DNA from: Ambrosia x helenae
Lineage: Eukaryota; Streptophyta; Magnoliopsida; Asterales; Asteraceae
Direction: 5' to 3'
Length of the DNA: 64,000 bases
Assembly: GCA_030844895.1 (NCBI GenBank)
Contig: CM061233.1
Location: forward strand, 55,233,453 to 55,297,452
Positions 43,097 to 55,164 of the stretch are shown here, piece by piece; position 1 is the stretch's first letter, and each line of letters starts with the position of its first letter. The notes beneath the pieces were generated by a model. The model was not told the DNA's origin and ran no database searches. It saw only the letters and a program-made list of their open reading frames with translations. The translations under genes were made by a program, and so were the position numbers.

Positions 43097-44261
43097 ATGT
43101 CGGGCGCACGTGGTGGTGGACGTCGTGGTGGTGGTCGTGGCGGCGGTGGTCGTGGCGGTGGTCGTGGTAACATCAACATGACCCAAGCAGAGCTGAACAA
43201 CTTGCTTCAACAGCAAGTGAACATAGCCTTGGCTGCTTTCCAGGCCGGGCACAATGCTATGGGTGGTAAGTTGGTTCTTACCTGCCTTGTTTCGTTCTTG
43301 GGTGTCATGTTTCCTTTGTGGTTTATCTTTGTGTCGTGTTTCAGGTGTTGCTGTCAACCCGCCTCCACCTCAGTGTTCTTACATGAAGTTTAGGGACTGT
43401 CAGCCCCACAACTTCGCTGGAACTGAAGGGGCAGTGGGACTGCTCTGATGGTTGGAGAAGGTTGAATCTGTTTTCTTGATGTGTAACTGTCCTGTTGAGG
43501 ACCGGTCAAGTATGCTACTGCGACATTTGAGGGTCCTTCTTTGACATGGTGGAATGCTACGACGCAGAACATGGGCTTGGGGGAAGCTCATGCTATGCTT
43601 TGGGCGGATTTTGTTCAGTTATTGAAGAGCGAGTACTGTCCCAGGGAGGAAGTGCAGAAGTTGGAACATGAAGTCTGGAATACAAGATGGTGGGGTCCGA
43701 GATTGAAGAGTATACTGTGCGACGCAATGAGCTGGCGGTGTTGTGTCCTGACATGCACACACCTGAGTACCGTAGGATTGAGCATTACATCTCTGGGTTG
43801 GTGCCGGAGATTGCTGGGTTAGTGGCTGCTGGGAACCTCCCTACACTGGCTGAGGTCGTCCGTTCTGCACACAAGATGACCAACATGAAGATTCTGGAAG
43901 GTGCTTTACCTCCCAAGGGCTCGACTGTGAAGGGTTCTGAGGGCAACAAGAGGAAATGGGAGAATGTGAGTAAGAGTGCAGTGCCGGCGCCGTCTCAACC
44001 GGCCAAGAAGATTGAAGGATCTGGGTCGTCTTCTTCGCAGAAGACAGGTGGATACATTGGGAAGCATCCCAAGTGTAACAAGTGTGGCTTTCACCATTCC
44101 GGGAATTGTGATCGAGCCCGTTGTCATCGGTGCCATCAGTTGGGGCACCATGCTAAGGATTGCAAGGTGGCGCTCACCCCAACTCAGACTCCTGCGGCTA
44201 CTCCTGCTCCTGCAGCTCAGGGGACTCAGGGGAGGCAGGGGTGTTACAACTGTGGTGACAC
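43097..44261 (+). pseudogene. gag: Tekay gag with internal intron, broken
   Basis: ATG 43097 opens an RG-rich N-terminus (GGGRRGGGRGGGG), then NINMTQAELNNLLQQQVNIAL. A canonical 80-bp GTAAGT...TTTCAG interval (43265-43344) interrupts the frame; reading after it continues in the conserved Gag domain (FAGTEGAVG, LTWWNATTQNMG, LKSEYCPREEVQKLE). Lesions: a TGA at about 43447 where Arg is expected, and one-base frameshifts near 43505, 43685 and 44260. Zinc-binding motifs near the end are CNKCGFHHSGNCDRARC, CHRCHQLGHHAKDC and a third CCHC split by the last shift, which also changes frame into pol. The product is the particle protein; this copy cannot make it. Confidence 0.9.
43265..43344 (+). other. 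Putative spliceosomal intron in gag
   Basis: Begins GTAAGTTGG and ends GTTTCAG. Its length (80 bp) is not a multiple of three, and its removal restores the conserved Gag frame; without removal reading stops at 43393. Confidence 0.6.
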
Positions 44262-47200
44262 GGACACTTCAAGCGTGATTGTCCCAAGCTGAAGCCGGGC
44301 GATAATGGGAGGGGCGGAAACGGTAACGGTAACGGGAATGGCGGCGGAGGCAGGACTGCGCGTGCTTTCGTCATTGGGTCTGCGGAGGCTAGGCAGGATC
44401 CAGACACAGTTACCGGTACGTTCCTTCTCAACAATCGCTATGTTTCTGTTTTATTTGATTCTGGTGCCGATAAGAGCTTCGTATCTGTGGATGTTAGTCA
44501 GTTGCTAGATATAATACCCACACCTTTAGAGGCTAAGTATTTGATAGAATTGGCTAACGGTAAGAACATCGAGGCGACTCATATCCTTAGGCAGTGTCAC
44601 TTGGAACTGTCGGGTCTGTCATTCCCCATTGACCTTATGCCTGTACCTTTGGGTAGTTTCGATGTCGTTGTGGGCATGGATTGGTTATCGTTGTATCGTG
44701 CAGAGATTGTTTGCTTTGACAAGGTTATTCGGATCCCTCTCCCCGATGGAGAGATTCTTTCGGTTCATGGCGAGAAAAGCGGTGCTCCGCTGAGTATCAT
44801 TTCTAGCATGAAAGCCCGTAGGTATCTTCGAAAGGGCTGTTCGGCCATTTTGGCACTTGTAAACGTTTCTACTGACGATGAGAAGAAAATCGAGGATATC
44901 CCGGTGGTTCGTGACTTTTCTGATGTGTTTCCTGACGATTTGCCTGGTCTTCCTCCCCATCGTCAGGTTGAGTTTGGTATTGATCTCGCTCCGGGCGCAG
45001 CTCCTATTGCCCGAGCCCCGTATCGTCTTGCACCACCCGAGATGCAAGAGTTATCCAGCCAGTTACAGGAACTCTTGGAAAAGGGTTTCATTCGACCGAG
45101 CTCGTCCCCGTGGGGAGCTCCTATTTTGTTTGTGAAGAAAAAGGATGGGAGCCTTCGTATGTGTATTGATTACCGTGAGCTGAACAAAGTGACCATCAAG
45201 AATCGTTATCCTCTTCCTCGCATTGATGATCTCTTTGACCAGCTTCAGGGCTCCAGCTACTACTCGAAGATTGACTTGCGGTCCGGTTATCACCAGTTAC
45301 GCGTCAGGGAAGCTGACATACAGAAGACTGCTTTTCGCACTCGTTATGGCCAGTTTGAGTTCTTGGTCATGCCTTTCGGTCTCACTAACACACCGGCAGT
45401 GTTCATGGATTTGATGAACCGTGTTTGTAAGCCGTACCTTGATAAGTTCGTTATCGTGTTCATTGATGACATTCTGATTTATTCCAAGAACAAGGCGGAT
45501 CATGAGGAACAACTGCGGTTGGTCTTGGAACTTTTGAGACGGGAGCAGTTGTATGCTAAGTTCTCAAAGTGTGATTTTTGGTTACGCGAAGTTCAATTCC
45601 TAGGGCATGTGGTGAATGAACTGGGAATTCATGTCGATCCGGCTAAGATCGAAGCTATTAAAGACTGGGAAGCACCAAAGACGCCATCTGAGGTGCGGCA
45701 ATTCCTGGGTCTTGCAGGTTACTATCGGCGTTTTATCGAGGGATTTTCGAAGATCGCTCAACCCCTCACTGCTCTCACCCAGAAGGACCGAAAGTTCGAC
45801 TGGGGCGAACCACAGGAATCAGCATTTCAGATGCTGAAGCTTAAACTTTGTTCTGCTCCTATCTTATCCTTACCCGAGGGTACGGATGATTTTGTGGTGT
45901 ACTGTGATGCTTCGATTCGGGGTCTCGGTTGCGTGTTGATGCAACGCGGGAAGGTTATCGCTTATGCTTCTCGTCAACTCAAGGTTCACGAGAAGAACTA
46001 TACTACTCACGACTTAGAGCTGGGTGCAGTAGTCTTTGCGTTGAAAATCTGGAGACATTACTTGTACGGTACCAAGTGTGAAGTTTACACCGATCACAAG
46101 AGTCTCCAGCATATTTTCGACCAGAAGGTGTTAAACATGCGGCAGCGTTGTTGGGTTGAACTCTTGAACGATTACGACTGTGCGATTAAGTACCATCCTG
46201 GCAAGGCAAACGTCGTGGCGGATGCCTTGAGCAGGAAGGAGTCGGCGAAGCCTCGGCGTGTCCGAGCCTTGCAGCTTACCATTCATTCCTCCTTGCCTGA
46301 CCGGATCCGTTCGGCTCAGGTGGATGCCTTAAAGGAGGAAAACCTTAAGGCCGAAACGATGCACAGTGCGGACAAACACCTTGAGCTTAGGTCTGATGGC
46401 CTACACTACTTCGCTGGGCGTGTTTGGGTTCCTTTACTCGGGGGATTACGGGAGCTTGTCTTGGACGAGGCTCACAAATCCCGGTATTCTATTCATCCAG
46501 GCTCCGATAAGATGTATCAGGATCTGAAGATACTTTATTGGTGGCCGAACATGAAGGCTAATATAGCCTCCTATGTGAGCAAATGCTTGACCTGTGCTAA
46601 GGTCAAGGTGGAGTATCAGAAGCCGTCTGGTCTCCTACAGCAACCTGAGATTCCAGAATGGAAGTGGGAGCGGATCACGATGGATTTCGTCACCAAACTA
46701 CCGAGATCACCAAGTGGTTGCGACATGATTTGGGTGATCGTCGACCGGTTGACGAAATCGGCACACTTCATACCTATTAAGGAAACGGATGGACTCGAGC
46801 GGTTAGCTCGACTCTACCTTAAGGAGGTGGTCTCCCGGCACGGGGTGCCTGTTTCTATCATTTCTGATCGTGATTCCCGCTTTGCTTCGCGGTTCTGGAA
46901 GGCTCTTCATAAGGCCTTGGGTACTCAGCTGGATATGAGTACGGCTTATCATCCGCAAACTGACGGGCAGAGTGAGCGGACGATACAAACACTGGAGGAC
47001 ATGCTGCGGGCATGTGTCATCGATTTTGGCAAGGGTTGGGAGACTCACCTGCCGTTGGTGGAGTTCTCCTACAACAACAGCTACCACTCCAGTATCGGGG
47101 CAGCTTCGTTCGAAGCTCTGTATGGACGGAAATGCCGATCTCCCTTGTGTTGGGCCGAGGTGGGCGAGAGTCAGCTCACTGGCCCGGAACTGGTGTACGA

Positions 47201-47762
47201 AACTTCGGAGAAAATCGTACAGATCCGTAACCGTTTGGCAGCTGCGCGGGATCGTCAGAAGAGCTATGCCGATCGCCGTCGCAAACCGCTAGAGTTCCAG
47301 GTTGGGGACAAGGTGCTTCTGAAAGTTTCACCATGGAAGGGCGTCATACGCTTTGGAAAGCGTGGCAAGCTTAACCCTCGTTACGTCGGACCGTTCGCAA
47401 TCCTGGAACGGATTGGGCCGGTGGCGTACAGACTTGATTTACCGACGGAGCTCGGTAATGTTCACAACGTCTTCCATGTGTCTAACTTAAGGAAGTGTTT
47501 GGCTGATGAATCTCTTGTTGTGCCACTGGAAGAGATCAAGGTTGATGATCGTCTTCGCATTGTGGAGGAACCCGTGGAGATTCTGGACTACAAGATTCGT
47601 AGCCTTCGGCGGAGTAAAATCCGCATTGTTAAAGTTCGTTGGAACTCGGATCGTGGACCGGAGTTCACGTGGGAACGAGAGGACCAGATGAAGGCTAAGT
47701 ACCCTCATCTCTTTCCAAAGCGCGCGTTCGAATCCAGGCATGTTACTGCTGAAGCAGAGTGA
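44262..47762 (+). CDS. pol: Tekay chromovirus pol polyprotein
   Basis: One uninterrupted frame of about 1,166 codons to TGA 47762; the first ATG in frame is at 44487, so it would normally be made as a Gag-Pol fusion. Domains in order: protease (VLFDSGADKSFVS), RT (RMCIDYRELNKVTIKNRYPLP, IDLRSGYHQLRV, MPFGLTNTPAVFMDLMN, catalytic VFIDDILIYSK), RNase H (YCDASIRGLGCVLMQ, DLELGAVVFALK, YTDHKSLQHIF), integrase H2C2 domain and core (ITMDFVTKLP, IISDRDSRF, TDGQSERTIQ), GPF/Y-like region (PRYVGPFAIL) and a C-terminal CR-type chromodomain-like stretch (VKVRWNSDRGPEFTWERE). All catalytic acidic residues I can identify are present. It contrasts with the broken gag upstream. Confidence 0.96.
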   Translation, partial: GHFKRDCPKLKPGDNGRGGNGNGNGNGGGGRTARAFVIGSAEARQDPDTVTGTFLLNNRYVSVLFDSGADKSFVSVDVSQLLDIIPTPLEAKYLIELANGKNIEATHILRQCHLELSGLSFPIDLMPVPLGSFDVVVGMDWLSLYRAEIVCFDKVIRIPLPDGEILSVHGEKSGAPLSIISSMKARRYLRKGCSAILALVNVSTDDEKKIEDIPVVRDFSDVFPDDLPGLPPHRQVEFGIDLAPGAAPIARAPYRLAPPEMQELSSQLQELLEKGFIRPSSSPWGAPILFVKKKDGSLRMCIDYRELNKVTIKNRYPLPRIDDLFDQLQGSSYYSKIDLRSGYHQLRVREADIQKTAFRTRYGQFEFLVMPFGLTNTPAVFMDLMNRVCKPYLDKFVIVFIDDILIYSKNKADHEEQLRLVLELLRREQLYAKFSKCDFWLREVQFLGHVVNELGIHVDPAKIEAIKDWEAPKTPSEVRQFLGLAGYYRRFIEGFSKIAQPLTALTQKDRKFDWGEPQESAFQMLKLKLCSAPILSLPEGTDDFVVYCDASIRGLGCVLMQRGKVIAYASRQLKVHEKNYTTHDLELGAVVFALKIWRHYLYGTKCEVYTDHKSLQHIFDQKVLNMRQRCWVELLNDYDCAIKYHPGKANVVADALSRKESAKPRRVRALQLTIHSSLPDRIRSAQVDALKEENLKAETMHSADKHLELRSDGLHYFAGRVWVPLLGGLRELVLDEAHKSRYSIHPGSDKMYQDLKILYWWPNMKANIASYVSKCLTCAKVKVEYQKPSGLLQQPEIPEWKWERITMDFVTKLPRSPSGCDMIWVIVDRLTKSAHFIPIKETDGLERLARLYLKEVVSRHGVPVSIISDRDSRFASRFWKALHKALGTQLDMSTAYHPQTDGQSERTIQTLEDMLRACVIDFGKGWETHLPLVEFSYNNSYHSSIGAASFEALYGRKCRSPLCWAEVGESQLTGPELVYETSEKIVQIRNRLAAARDRQKSYADRRRKPLEFQVGDKVLLKVSPWKGVIRFGKRGKLNPRYVGPFAILERIGPVAYRLDLPTELGNVHNVFHVSNLRKCLADESLVVPLEEIKVDDRLRIVEEPVEILDYKIRSLRRSKIRIVKVRWNSDRGPEFTWEREDQMKAKYPHLFPKRAFESRHVTAEAE

Positions 47763-47780
47763 ATCTCGGGGCGAGATTCC

Positions 47781-47902
47781 CTTTCAACGTGGGGATGATG
47801 TGACAACCGGTAACCTTTCTTTTCGTTTTCTTCCTTTTCGTCTTTTTCATTTTTGGGCTTCGTGCAATTTTCGGGACGAAAATTCTTTCAACGTGGGGAT
47901 GA
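47781..47902 (+). repeat. Duplicated polypurine tract and LTR edge
   Basis: CTTTCAACGTGGGGATGA followed by TGTGACAACCGG at 47781-47810 repeats, 104 bp upstream, the true tract and LTR start at 47885-47914 (TGTGACACCCGG). Confidence 0.85.
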
Positions 47903-50437
47903 TGTGACACCCGGCATGTTCGGCTTAAACATAATAGTAACATCTAAGTCTACCTTAGTGAGAAACGTTTATAAACAAACTTAACTGGGTTAGTTGAGTC
48001 GGGTCAAATTAGGATTGTCCAGGGTTCAATGATCTGGAGGATCATTGGGAGTCGTTTTGGGAATACATTAGTACCGGGTTCCGTTGTTGGTGACATTACA
48101 TGAACTAATTAAGTATATGTGTAGATTATGGGTCGTGTGGTGGATTGTATACTTATACTTGCTTAAACGATGTACAAATGATTATACGTGCCTAAACATG
48201 CTAAGTATAGACTATGGATGCATGCTTACGTGTTAAGATGTGTTAGAATGCGTTAAACACGACAAACTGGAAAAAGGTTAACATGTGTTAAAGAGTGCTG
48301 TTAACATGTGTTAAAAGTGCTGATGACCTGAATGTGGAAATGGAACTTGAGAAATGGGCGAATGTAGAAACAAAGTGGGCGAATGTGGAAAGATTCCACA
48401 TTCGACCACATAAAATGGGCGAACCTGGACCTGGTATAAATACCATCCTTAGCCATTTTTCACCATTTCACAAACCCTAAACGCCTCCAAACACTCTCTA
48501 TCAGCTATTATCATTGGGGAAGGAGTTTTTGAGCTTGTTTTTCATAACCTAACTCTCTAAATCATTACAAGTGAAAATCTAAGGTGTGTTCTTCATTCCA
48601 AATCCTTTTTAAACAATTTTAACTTGTTTTCATCTAAACCCCAAGGGTCCAGATCTGATATCAACATGTTTTATGGGTAAAAACCTTCCTAATATCTTTC
48701 TAAATAAAACCTATTCATAAACAATGAGTTTTTATGCAAACTAAACATGTGTTAATATGATATTATGCATTGTTTGATGATTACTTGTTGTATAGATGAT
48801 ATGATAACAACCTAGGGCTTTTATTTAATGATGGGTTATGATTGAACCATGTTACCTTTGATTGTTGATGGTGTTTTGACGATTAAAGGGTTTTAGTTAG
48901 ATTTAGGGCTTGTTTTTGGATGGTTATGATAAGGTTATGATAGGGGTTTCTTGTTCATGATGATTCGAGTATGATGAGCCGATTATTGATTGATTTCAGA
49001 AAGTTTCCTAATTGGGTAATATTTTCATGCATGATGATGTGACATCTCCATAATTTACTATTTTAGGAAACTTGTAAAACGGATAGATTTTGGGGTAAAA
49101 TTGGTAGGGTTTCGTAGGAATATATTAATGATGCTTGACTGCTGTAACTCATGATGTTTCGTGATGTTTTCGGATGTTTTTGTACGCGTTTTTGAGTAAA
49201 CAACACAGCAGGGTCGAACCTGGAACACCTTCGGCCAGTCGAACGGGCGAAGGTGGATTCCAGGGGTCGAACCTGGAAGCTAAAGGGGCGAAGGTGACAT
49301 AAATGGGCGAAGGTGGGAAGAAAAGGGGCGAAGGTGGAAGTTCAAAGCCACATTCGACCTTTTAGGGACACCTTCGACCACTTACAGCCACATTCGACCC
49401 TACGTTAACAAAAATGAGATTTTTGATACAAACTAAGTGTTTTATGCTTGAACCTTGCGTGTAATCTATGTGTACTTGATTAGTTAGGGTAATGGGTCAC
49501 CAACGGGATGTCGGGTCGGTCTAGTGTGTCGGTTGAACATTTAAACACGTTTTAAAACATACTTGGTTATGATCTGGACAATCGGGGGCTAGATAACCTT
49601 ATGGTTATTAGTCGGAACACTTATGTGAACATTTTGATAGATCTCCGGTAGAGGGATTATCAAGGGCTAAACATCTTTACATATATTTGAGGAACGCTAT
49701 CTAAGGTGAGTTCACGGCCCCACTTTTACTGCTTTAACTTTTGGGGGAGAAAACATGCGCTAAACTGTTTTGGTAATATATGTCATACTATGGTTTTGAA
49801 CTTGTGTACTATGCGATCTTTTGAAAGTCCCGGGGGAAACCATGAATGTGCGGGGTTGCACAACGGGGGAAATGTGGATAGATCTATTGGGCGTGACCTG
49901 CCCCACTCGTCGGCTTGGAGGGCCGGGCGGGTGCATATTGTCTCGAACAGGAACATTATCGTGCTGAACATTACGGGCTGCTAAACATGCTAAACATTGC
50001 TAAACGTGTCCAGTAATGGTTTCCAATCGTAGTAGTAACAAACATACGCCTAGCTAGCGTACTTGGTAACATTGATATAGTATGGACATGGTAACACTTG
50101 GTAACTCTTTTGAACAAACCTGTGAACTCACCAGCATTATATGTTGACGTCTCTTTGGCATGTTTTTCTCAGGTCGCTAAGGTAGCAACAATTGGATCTA
50201 GGCGCACGAGTCGGCACGGGCGTCTAGGGTTTAGAGCACGGTTTTCATTAAACATTCGAATTATGTCTTTTGAGTTGTAAACAATTAAAGCTTCCGCTAC
50301 AGTTTATGTCTTTATAACTATATCTTCTGAATATTGTGTTATGCATATAGTGTTGTTTATTGTGACCGTTGACTTGAATCCTGGTTTGTCATGCGCCTCG
50401 CGGTAAAACCCCGCAAGTGGAATTTGAGGGTGTGACA
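47903..50437 (+). repeat. 3' LTR of Tekay element, copy 2
   Basis: 2,535 bp, TGTGACACCC...GGGTGTGACA, then ACAAT. Promoter cluster about 48357-48428 with TATAAATA at 48434-48441; leader cluster 49211-49402. It has fewer promoter motifs than copy 1 because of two internal deletions. Confidence 0.93.
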
Positions 50438-51369
50438 ACAATAATACTTATCCGTTTGTTTTCCAATAACCGTTAATCTTTTGTCTGTTCCATTAGCAAC
50501 CAGAGCATCTAGCGTGCAAAATGTGTTGATTTTTGAAGATTCTTACAGTTAAAGAAAAATTATAGTTGACCCTTATCAACGGTTTAACAATGGCAGTATC
50601 AAACTCAAGATAGGTATGTCTTTGTTTTTTTAAAGTCATTTATGCGTTTGTTTAATACGTCTTAGTTTTTTGTCTATGCAACTTGTGTATTTCATTAATT
50701 TGAGTCATGGTTAATGTAGTATTTTTGTGAATATTTTCTTGATGGATCAAACAAGGTTTGTAGTTGAAACCTAATCGTGAAAGTTTTTGCCTGTTCCATT
50801 AGCAAGCAGAGTATGTGAGGAAGAACCTAGAGTATGTTGATCTTTTGAAGATTCTTACAGCGAAAGAAAAATATTATTTGTATTATTAGCAACATTTCAA
50901 CAGTTGCGTTTTTTTTTTTCAATACTATTTCTTGAAGACTGATGGGTTTACAAAGAAACAAATATATCTCTGTCTATTCAAGAGTGGTAGGAAAGATTAT
51001 CTCCATGTAATCAATGAAAGTTGATTTGTATGTATTAGCAAGTTTAGATTCAAGCTTTATGCAAGTTTAGTTGACATTAATTCACCTTTGTATCGATATC
51101 GCAGTTGTTCATCTTTATGGGAATTCCAAAATTGTTTTCATTGTTAGTATTTTTTGTAACGTCTGATGGGATTTAACAAATGTTTGTAAACAGATGACAG
51201 TTGTTTCATTACATGTGAAGTAGTATTGGATTACGGGTGTTTCGATAAGATCTGTTCAGAAGTCAACAGTTGTTGTAAAACAGATTTTCTATTAATAGGG
51301 TTAAATGGGAAAAAAATAAGTATTTTTAGTGTAAATATTATTATTATTATTAATTTATTTATTTACGTG
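50438..51369 (+). other. Helitron interior, right flank of Tekay locus
   Basis: Parent copy of 41340-42269. It contains an imperfect internal duplication (a TGTTCCATTAGCAA block and a GAAGATTCTTACAG block each occur twice, about 290 bp apart). No ORF. Confidence 0.75.
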
Positions 51370-51875
51370 CCAGATGGTAATTTGTAAGTGAAAATTGTAT
51401 TGGATGATAGTTGTTTCGTTACATCTGAAGTAGTATTGGATGACAGTTGTTTTGATAAGATCTGTTCAGAAGTCAACAGTTATTGTAAAACAGATTTTCC
51501 GATTAATAAATAATACAAATCTCTATAAAATCACTTTTTAAATTTACAAGATTTTGTCTTTACGATCAATACTGTAGTGTTGGTTAAATAGAGACCCAAA
51601 AGTCAAAATTATGATTACGATTTTCTTACATACTTGATTTTGGTAAGAATGGTAAATTCTTATTTGAAAATTTTATTTTATGAGTTCCGCTTAAGGTTTC
51701 AACTTGTAACATGGAAAATTTTAAATTGATATAGGAAAGCGTGGTTATGGTTTTGAACGTTAACACGTTGTGTGCCCGAAAGAAGAGTATGACAATTTTT
51801 TTAAAACAAATGTTTACAAGTCAATAGAGGTTGTAAAATAGATGTTATGATTTAAAAGTAATAGAATCCAATTTA

Positions 51876-51920
<45 letters not shown>

Positions 51921-52059
51921 TTTTTGAATTACATCTTTAAGTAAGCCCTAACTTTTGAACTTTTAAGAGGGAAAGTTTTAAATTAGCATACGGAAGTGTG
52001 TTTACGATTTTGAACATTAATAGGGTTGAGTGGGAAATAATAAGATTTTTTAGTGTAAA

Positions 52060-52099
<40 letters not shown>

Positions 52100-52920
52100 T
52101 AATTAATTAATTGATTTATTTATTTACGTTCCAGATGGTAATTTTTTAAAAGCATCCTTAAATAAGTGTGTAACTTTTTAAGTTTTAAGAGGGAAAATTG
52201 TAAATTAGCATAGACATGAGTGTTTAGGATTTTGAACATTAACAGGGGTGAAAAAATATTATTATTATTTATTTACGCGTCAGATGGTAATTTGTAAGGG
52301 AAAATTGTATTGGATGATAGTTGTGTCGTTATATCTGAATTAGTATTGGATGACAATTGTTTTGATAAGATCTGTTCAGAAGTCAACAGTTGTTGTAAAA
52401 CAGATTTTCCGGTTAATAAATAATACAAATCTCTATAAAATCACTTTTTAAAATTTCTAAGATTTTGTCTTTACGATCAATATTGTACTGTTGGTTAAAT
52501 AAAGAACCAAAAGTCCAAACTAAATGATTACCATTTTCAAACTTAGTTTATTTTGGTAAGAATTGTTAATTTATATTTCAATTTAGTTTAAATAACATAG
52601 GAAATGTTTAAATTAACATAGGAAAGCGTGGTTATGGTTTTGAACGTTAAGAGGTTGTGTGCCAAAAATAAGAATATGACAGTTTTTTTAAAACAAATGT
52701 TTACAACTCAACAGAGGATGTAAAATAGATGTTATGATTTCAAAGTAATAGAATTCAGTTTAAATACTAATAATAATAATAATAATTTTTTGAAGATCAT
52801 TAAGTAAGCCTAACTTTTGAACTTTTAAGAAGGAAAATTTTAAATTAGCATAGGGAAGCGTGTTTACGATTTTGAAAATTAATAGGGCTGGGTGGGAAAT
52901 AATAAGATTTTTAGTGTAGA

Positions 52921-52954
<34 letters not shown>

Positions 52955-53383
52955 TGATTTATTTATTTTACGTTCTACATGGTAATTTTTTAAAAGCATC
53001 TTTAAATAAGTGTGTAACTTTTGAAGTTTTAAGAGGGAAATTTTTAAAATGCTTAAGATTTTGAACATTAACAGGGTTGAAAAAATTATTATTATTATTT
53101 ATTTACACGTCAGATGGTAATTTGCAAGGGAAAATTGTATTGGATGATAGTTGTTCCTTACATCTGAATTAGTATGGATGACAGTTGTTTTGATAATTTC
53201 TGTTCAGAAGTCAACAGTTGATGTAAAACAGATTTTCTGATTAATAAATAATACAAATCACTATAAAATCACTTTTTAAATTTCTAAGATTTTCTTTACG
53301 ATCAATACTGTAGTGTTGGTTAAATAGAGACCCAAAAGTCCAAATTTAATGATTACGTTTTTATTTTGGTAAGAATGGTAAAT

Positions 53384-53424
<41 letters not shown>

Positions 53425-54087
53425 TGATTTATTTACGTTCCAGATGGTAATTTTTTAAAAGCATCGTAAAATAAGAGGGAAAATTTTAAATTAGCATAGA
53501 CAAGAGTGTTTCGGATTTTAAACATTAACAGAGTTGAAAAAATTATTATTATTATTTATTTACGTTTCAGATGGTAATTTGTAAGGGAAATTGTATTGGA
53601 TGATAGTTGTTTCGTTACATCTGAAGTAGTATTGGATGACAGTTGTTTTGATACGATCTGTTCAGAAGTCAACAGTTGTTGTAAAACAAATTTTCCAATT
53701 AATAAATAATACAAATATCTATAAAATCACTTTTTAAATTTCTAAGATTTTGTCTTTACGATCAATATTGTACTGTTTGTTAAATAGAGACCCAAAAGTC
53801 CAAACTTAATGATTACGATTTTCAACTTAGTTTATTTCGGTAAGAACGGTTAATTCATATGTGAAATTTTTATTGTACGATTTCCGCATAAGGTTTCAAC
53901 TTTTAATAGGGAAAGGTTTAAATTAACATAGGAAATTGTGGTTATGGTTTTGAACGTTAACAGGTTGTGTGCCCAAAATAAGAATATGACAGTCTTTTTA
54001 AAACAAATGTTTACAAGTCAACAAAGCTTGTAAAATAGATATTATGATTTAAAAGTAATAGAATCCTGTTTAAGTAATAATAATAAT

Positions 54088-54127
<40 letters not shown>

Positions 54128-55127
54128 GTAATAATAATAATTTTTTGAAGATCATATTTAACTAAGCCCTAAGTTTTGAACTTTTAAGAGGGAAAGTTTT
54201 AAATTAGCATAGTGAAGCGTGTTTACGATTTTGAACATTAATAGGGTTGAGTGGGAAATAATAAGATTTTTTAGTGTAAATATTATTATTATTATTATTA
54301 TTACTATTATTAATTGATTTATTTGTGTTACACATGTTAATTTTTTAAAAGCATGTTTAAATAAGTGTGTAACTTTTGAAGTTTTAAGAGAGAAAATTTT
54401 AAATTAGCATAGGCAAGAGTGTTTAGGATTTTGAACATTAACAGGGATGAAAAAATTATTATTATTGTTTGTTTACGAGTCAGATGGTAATTTGTAAGGG
54501 AAAATTGTATTGGATGATAGTTGTGTCGTTACATCTGAATTAGTATTGGATGACAGTTGTTTTGATAAGATCTGTTCAGAAGTCAACAGTCGTTGTAAAA
54601 CAGATTTTCTGATTAATAAATAATACAAATCTCTATAAAATCACTTTTTAAATTTCTAAGATTTTCTCTTTACGATCAATACTGTAGTGTTGGTTAAATA
54701 GAGACCCAAAAGTCCAAATTTAATGATTACGATTTTATTTCGGTAAGAATGGTAAATTCATATTTGAAATTTTTATTGTATGACTTCTGTTTAAGGTTTC
54801 AACTTTTAACAGGGAAAGTTTTAAATTAACAAAAGAAAGCATTGTTATGGTTTTGAACCTTAACGGGTTGTGTGCCAAAAATAAGAGTATGACATTTTTT
54901 AAAACAACTGTTTACAAGTCAACAGAGGTTGTAAAATAGATGTTATGATTTAAAAGTAATAGAATCCAGTTGAAATAATTATATTAATAATTTTGGAAAA
55001 TCATCTTTAAGTAAGCCCTAACTTTTGAAATTTTAAGAATGAAAGTTTTAAATTATCATAGGGAAGCGTGTTTACAATTTTCAACATTAACAGGGTTGAG
55101 TGGGAAATAATAAGAGTTTTGAGTGTA

Positions 55128-55164
<37 letters not shown>

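Larger units (their letters stand above)
38747..50437 (+). mobile_element. Tekay-like chromovirus locus, rearranged (LTR-flank-element-LTR)
   Basis: Bounded by ACAAT at 38742-38746 and 50438-50442. The order is unusual: complete LTR (38747-41339), a 930-bp copy of the right genomic flank (41340-42269), a truncated LTR end (42272-42478), primer site, gag, pol, duplicated polypurine tract, and a complete LTR (47903-50437). A normal element would have one 5' LTR followed at once by the primer site. The C-terminal chromodomain-like region and the initiator-Met primer site place it in the Tekay/Del group of Ty3/gypsy. Confidence 0.9.
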
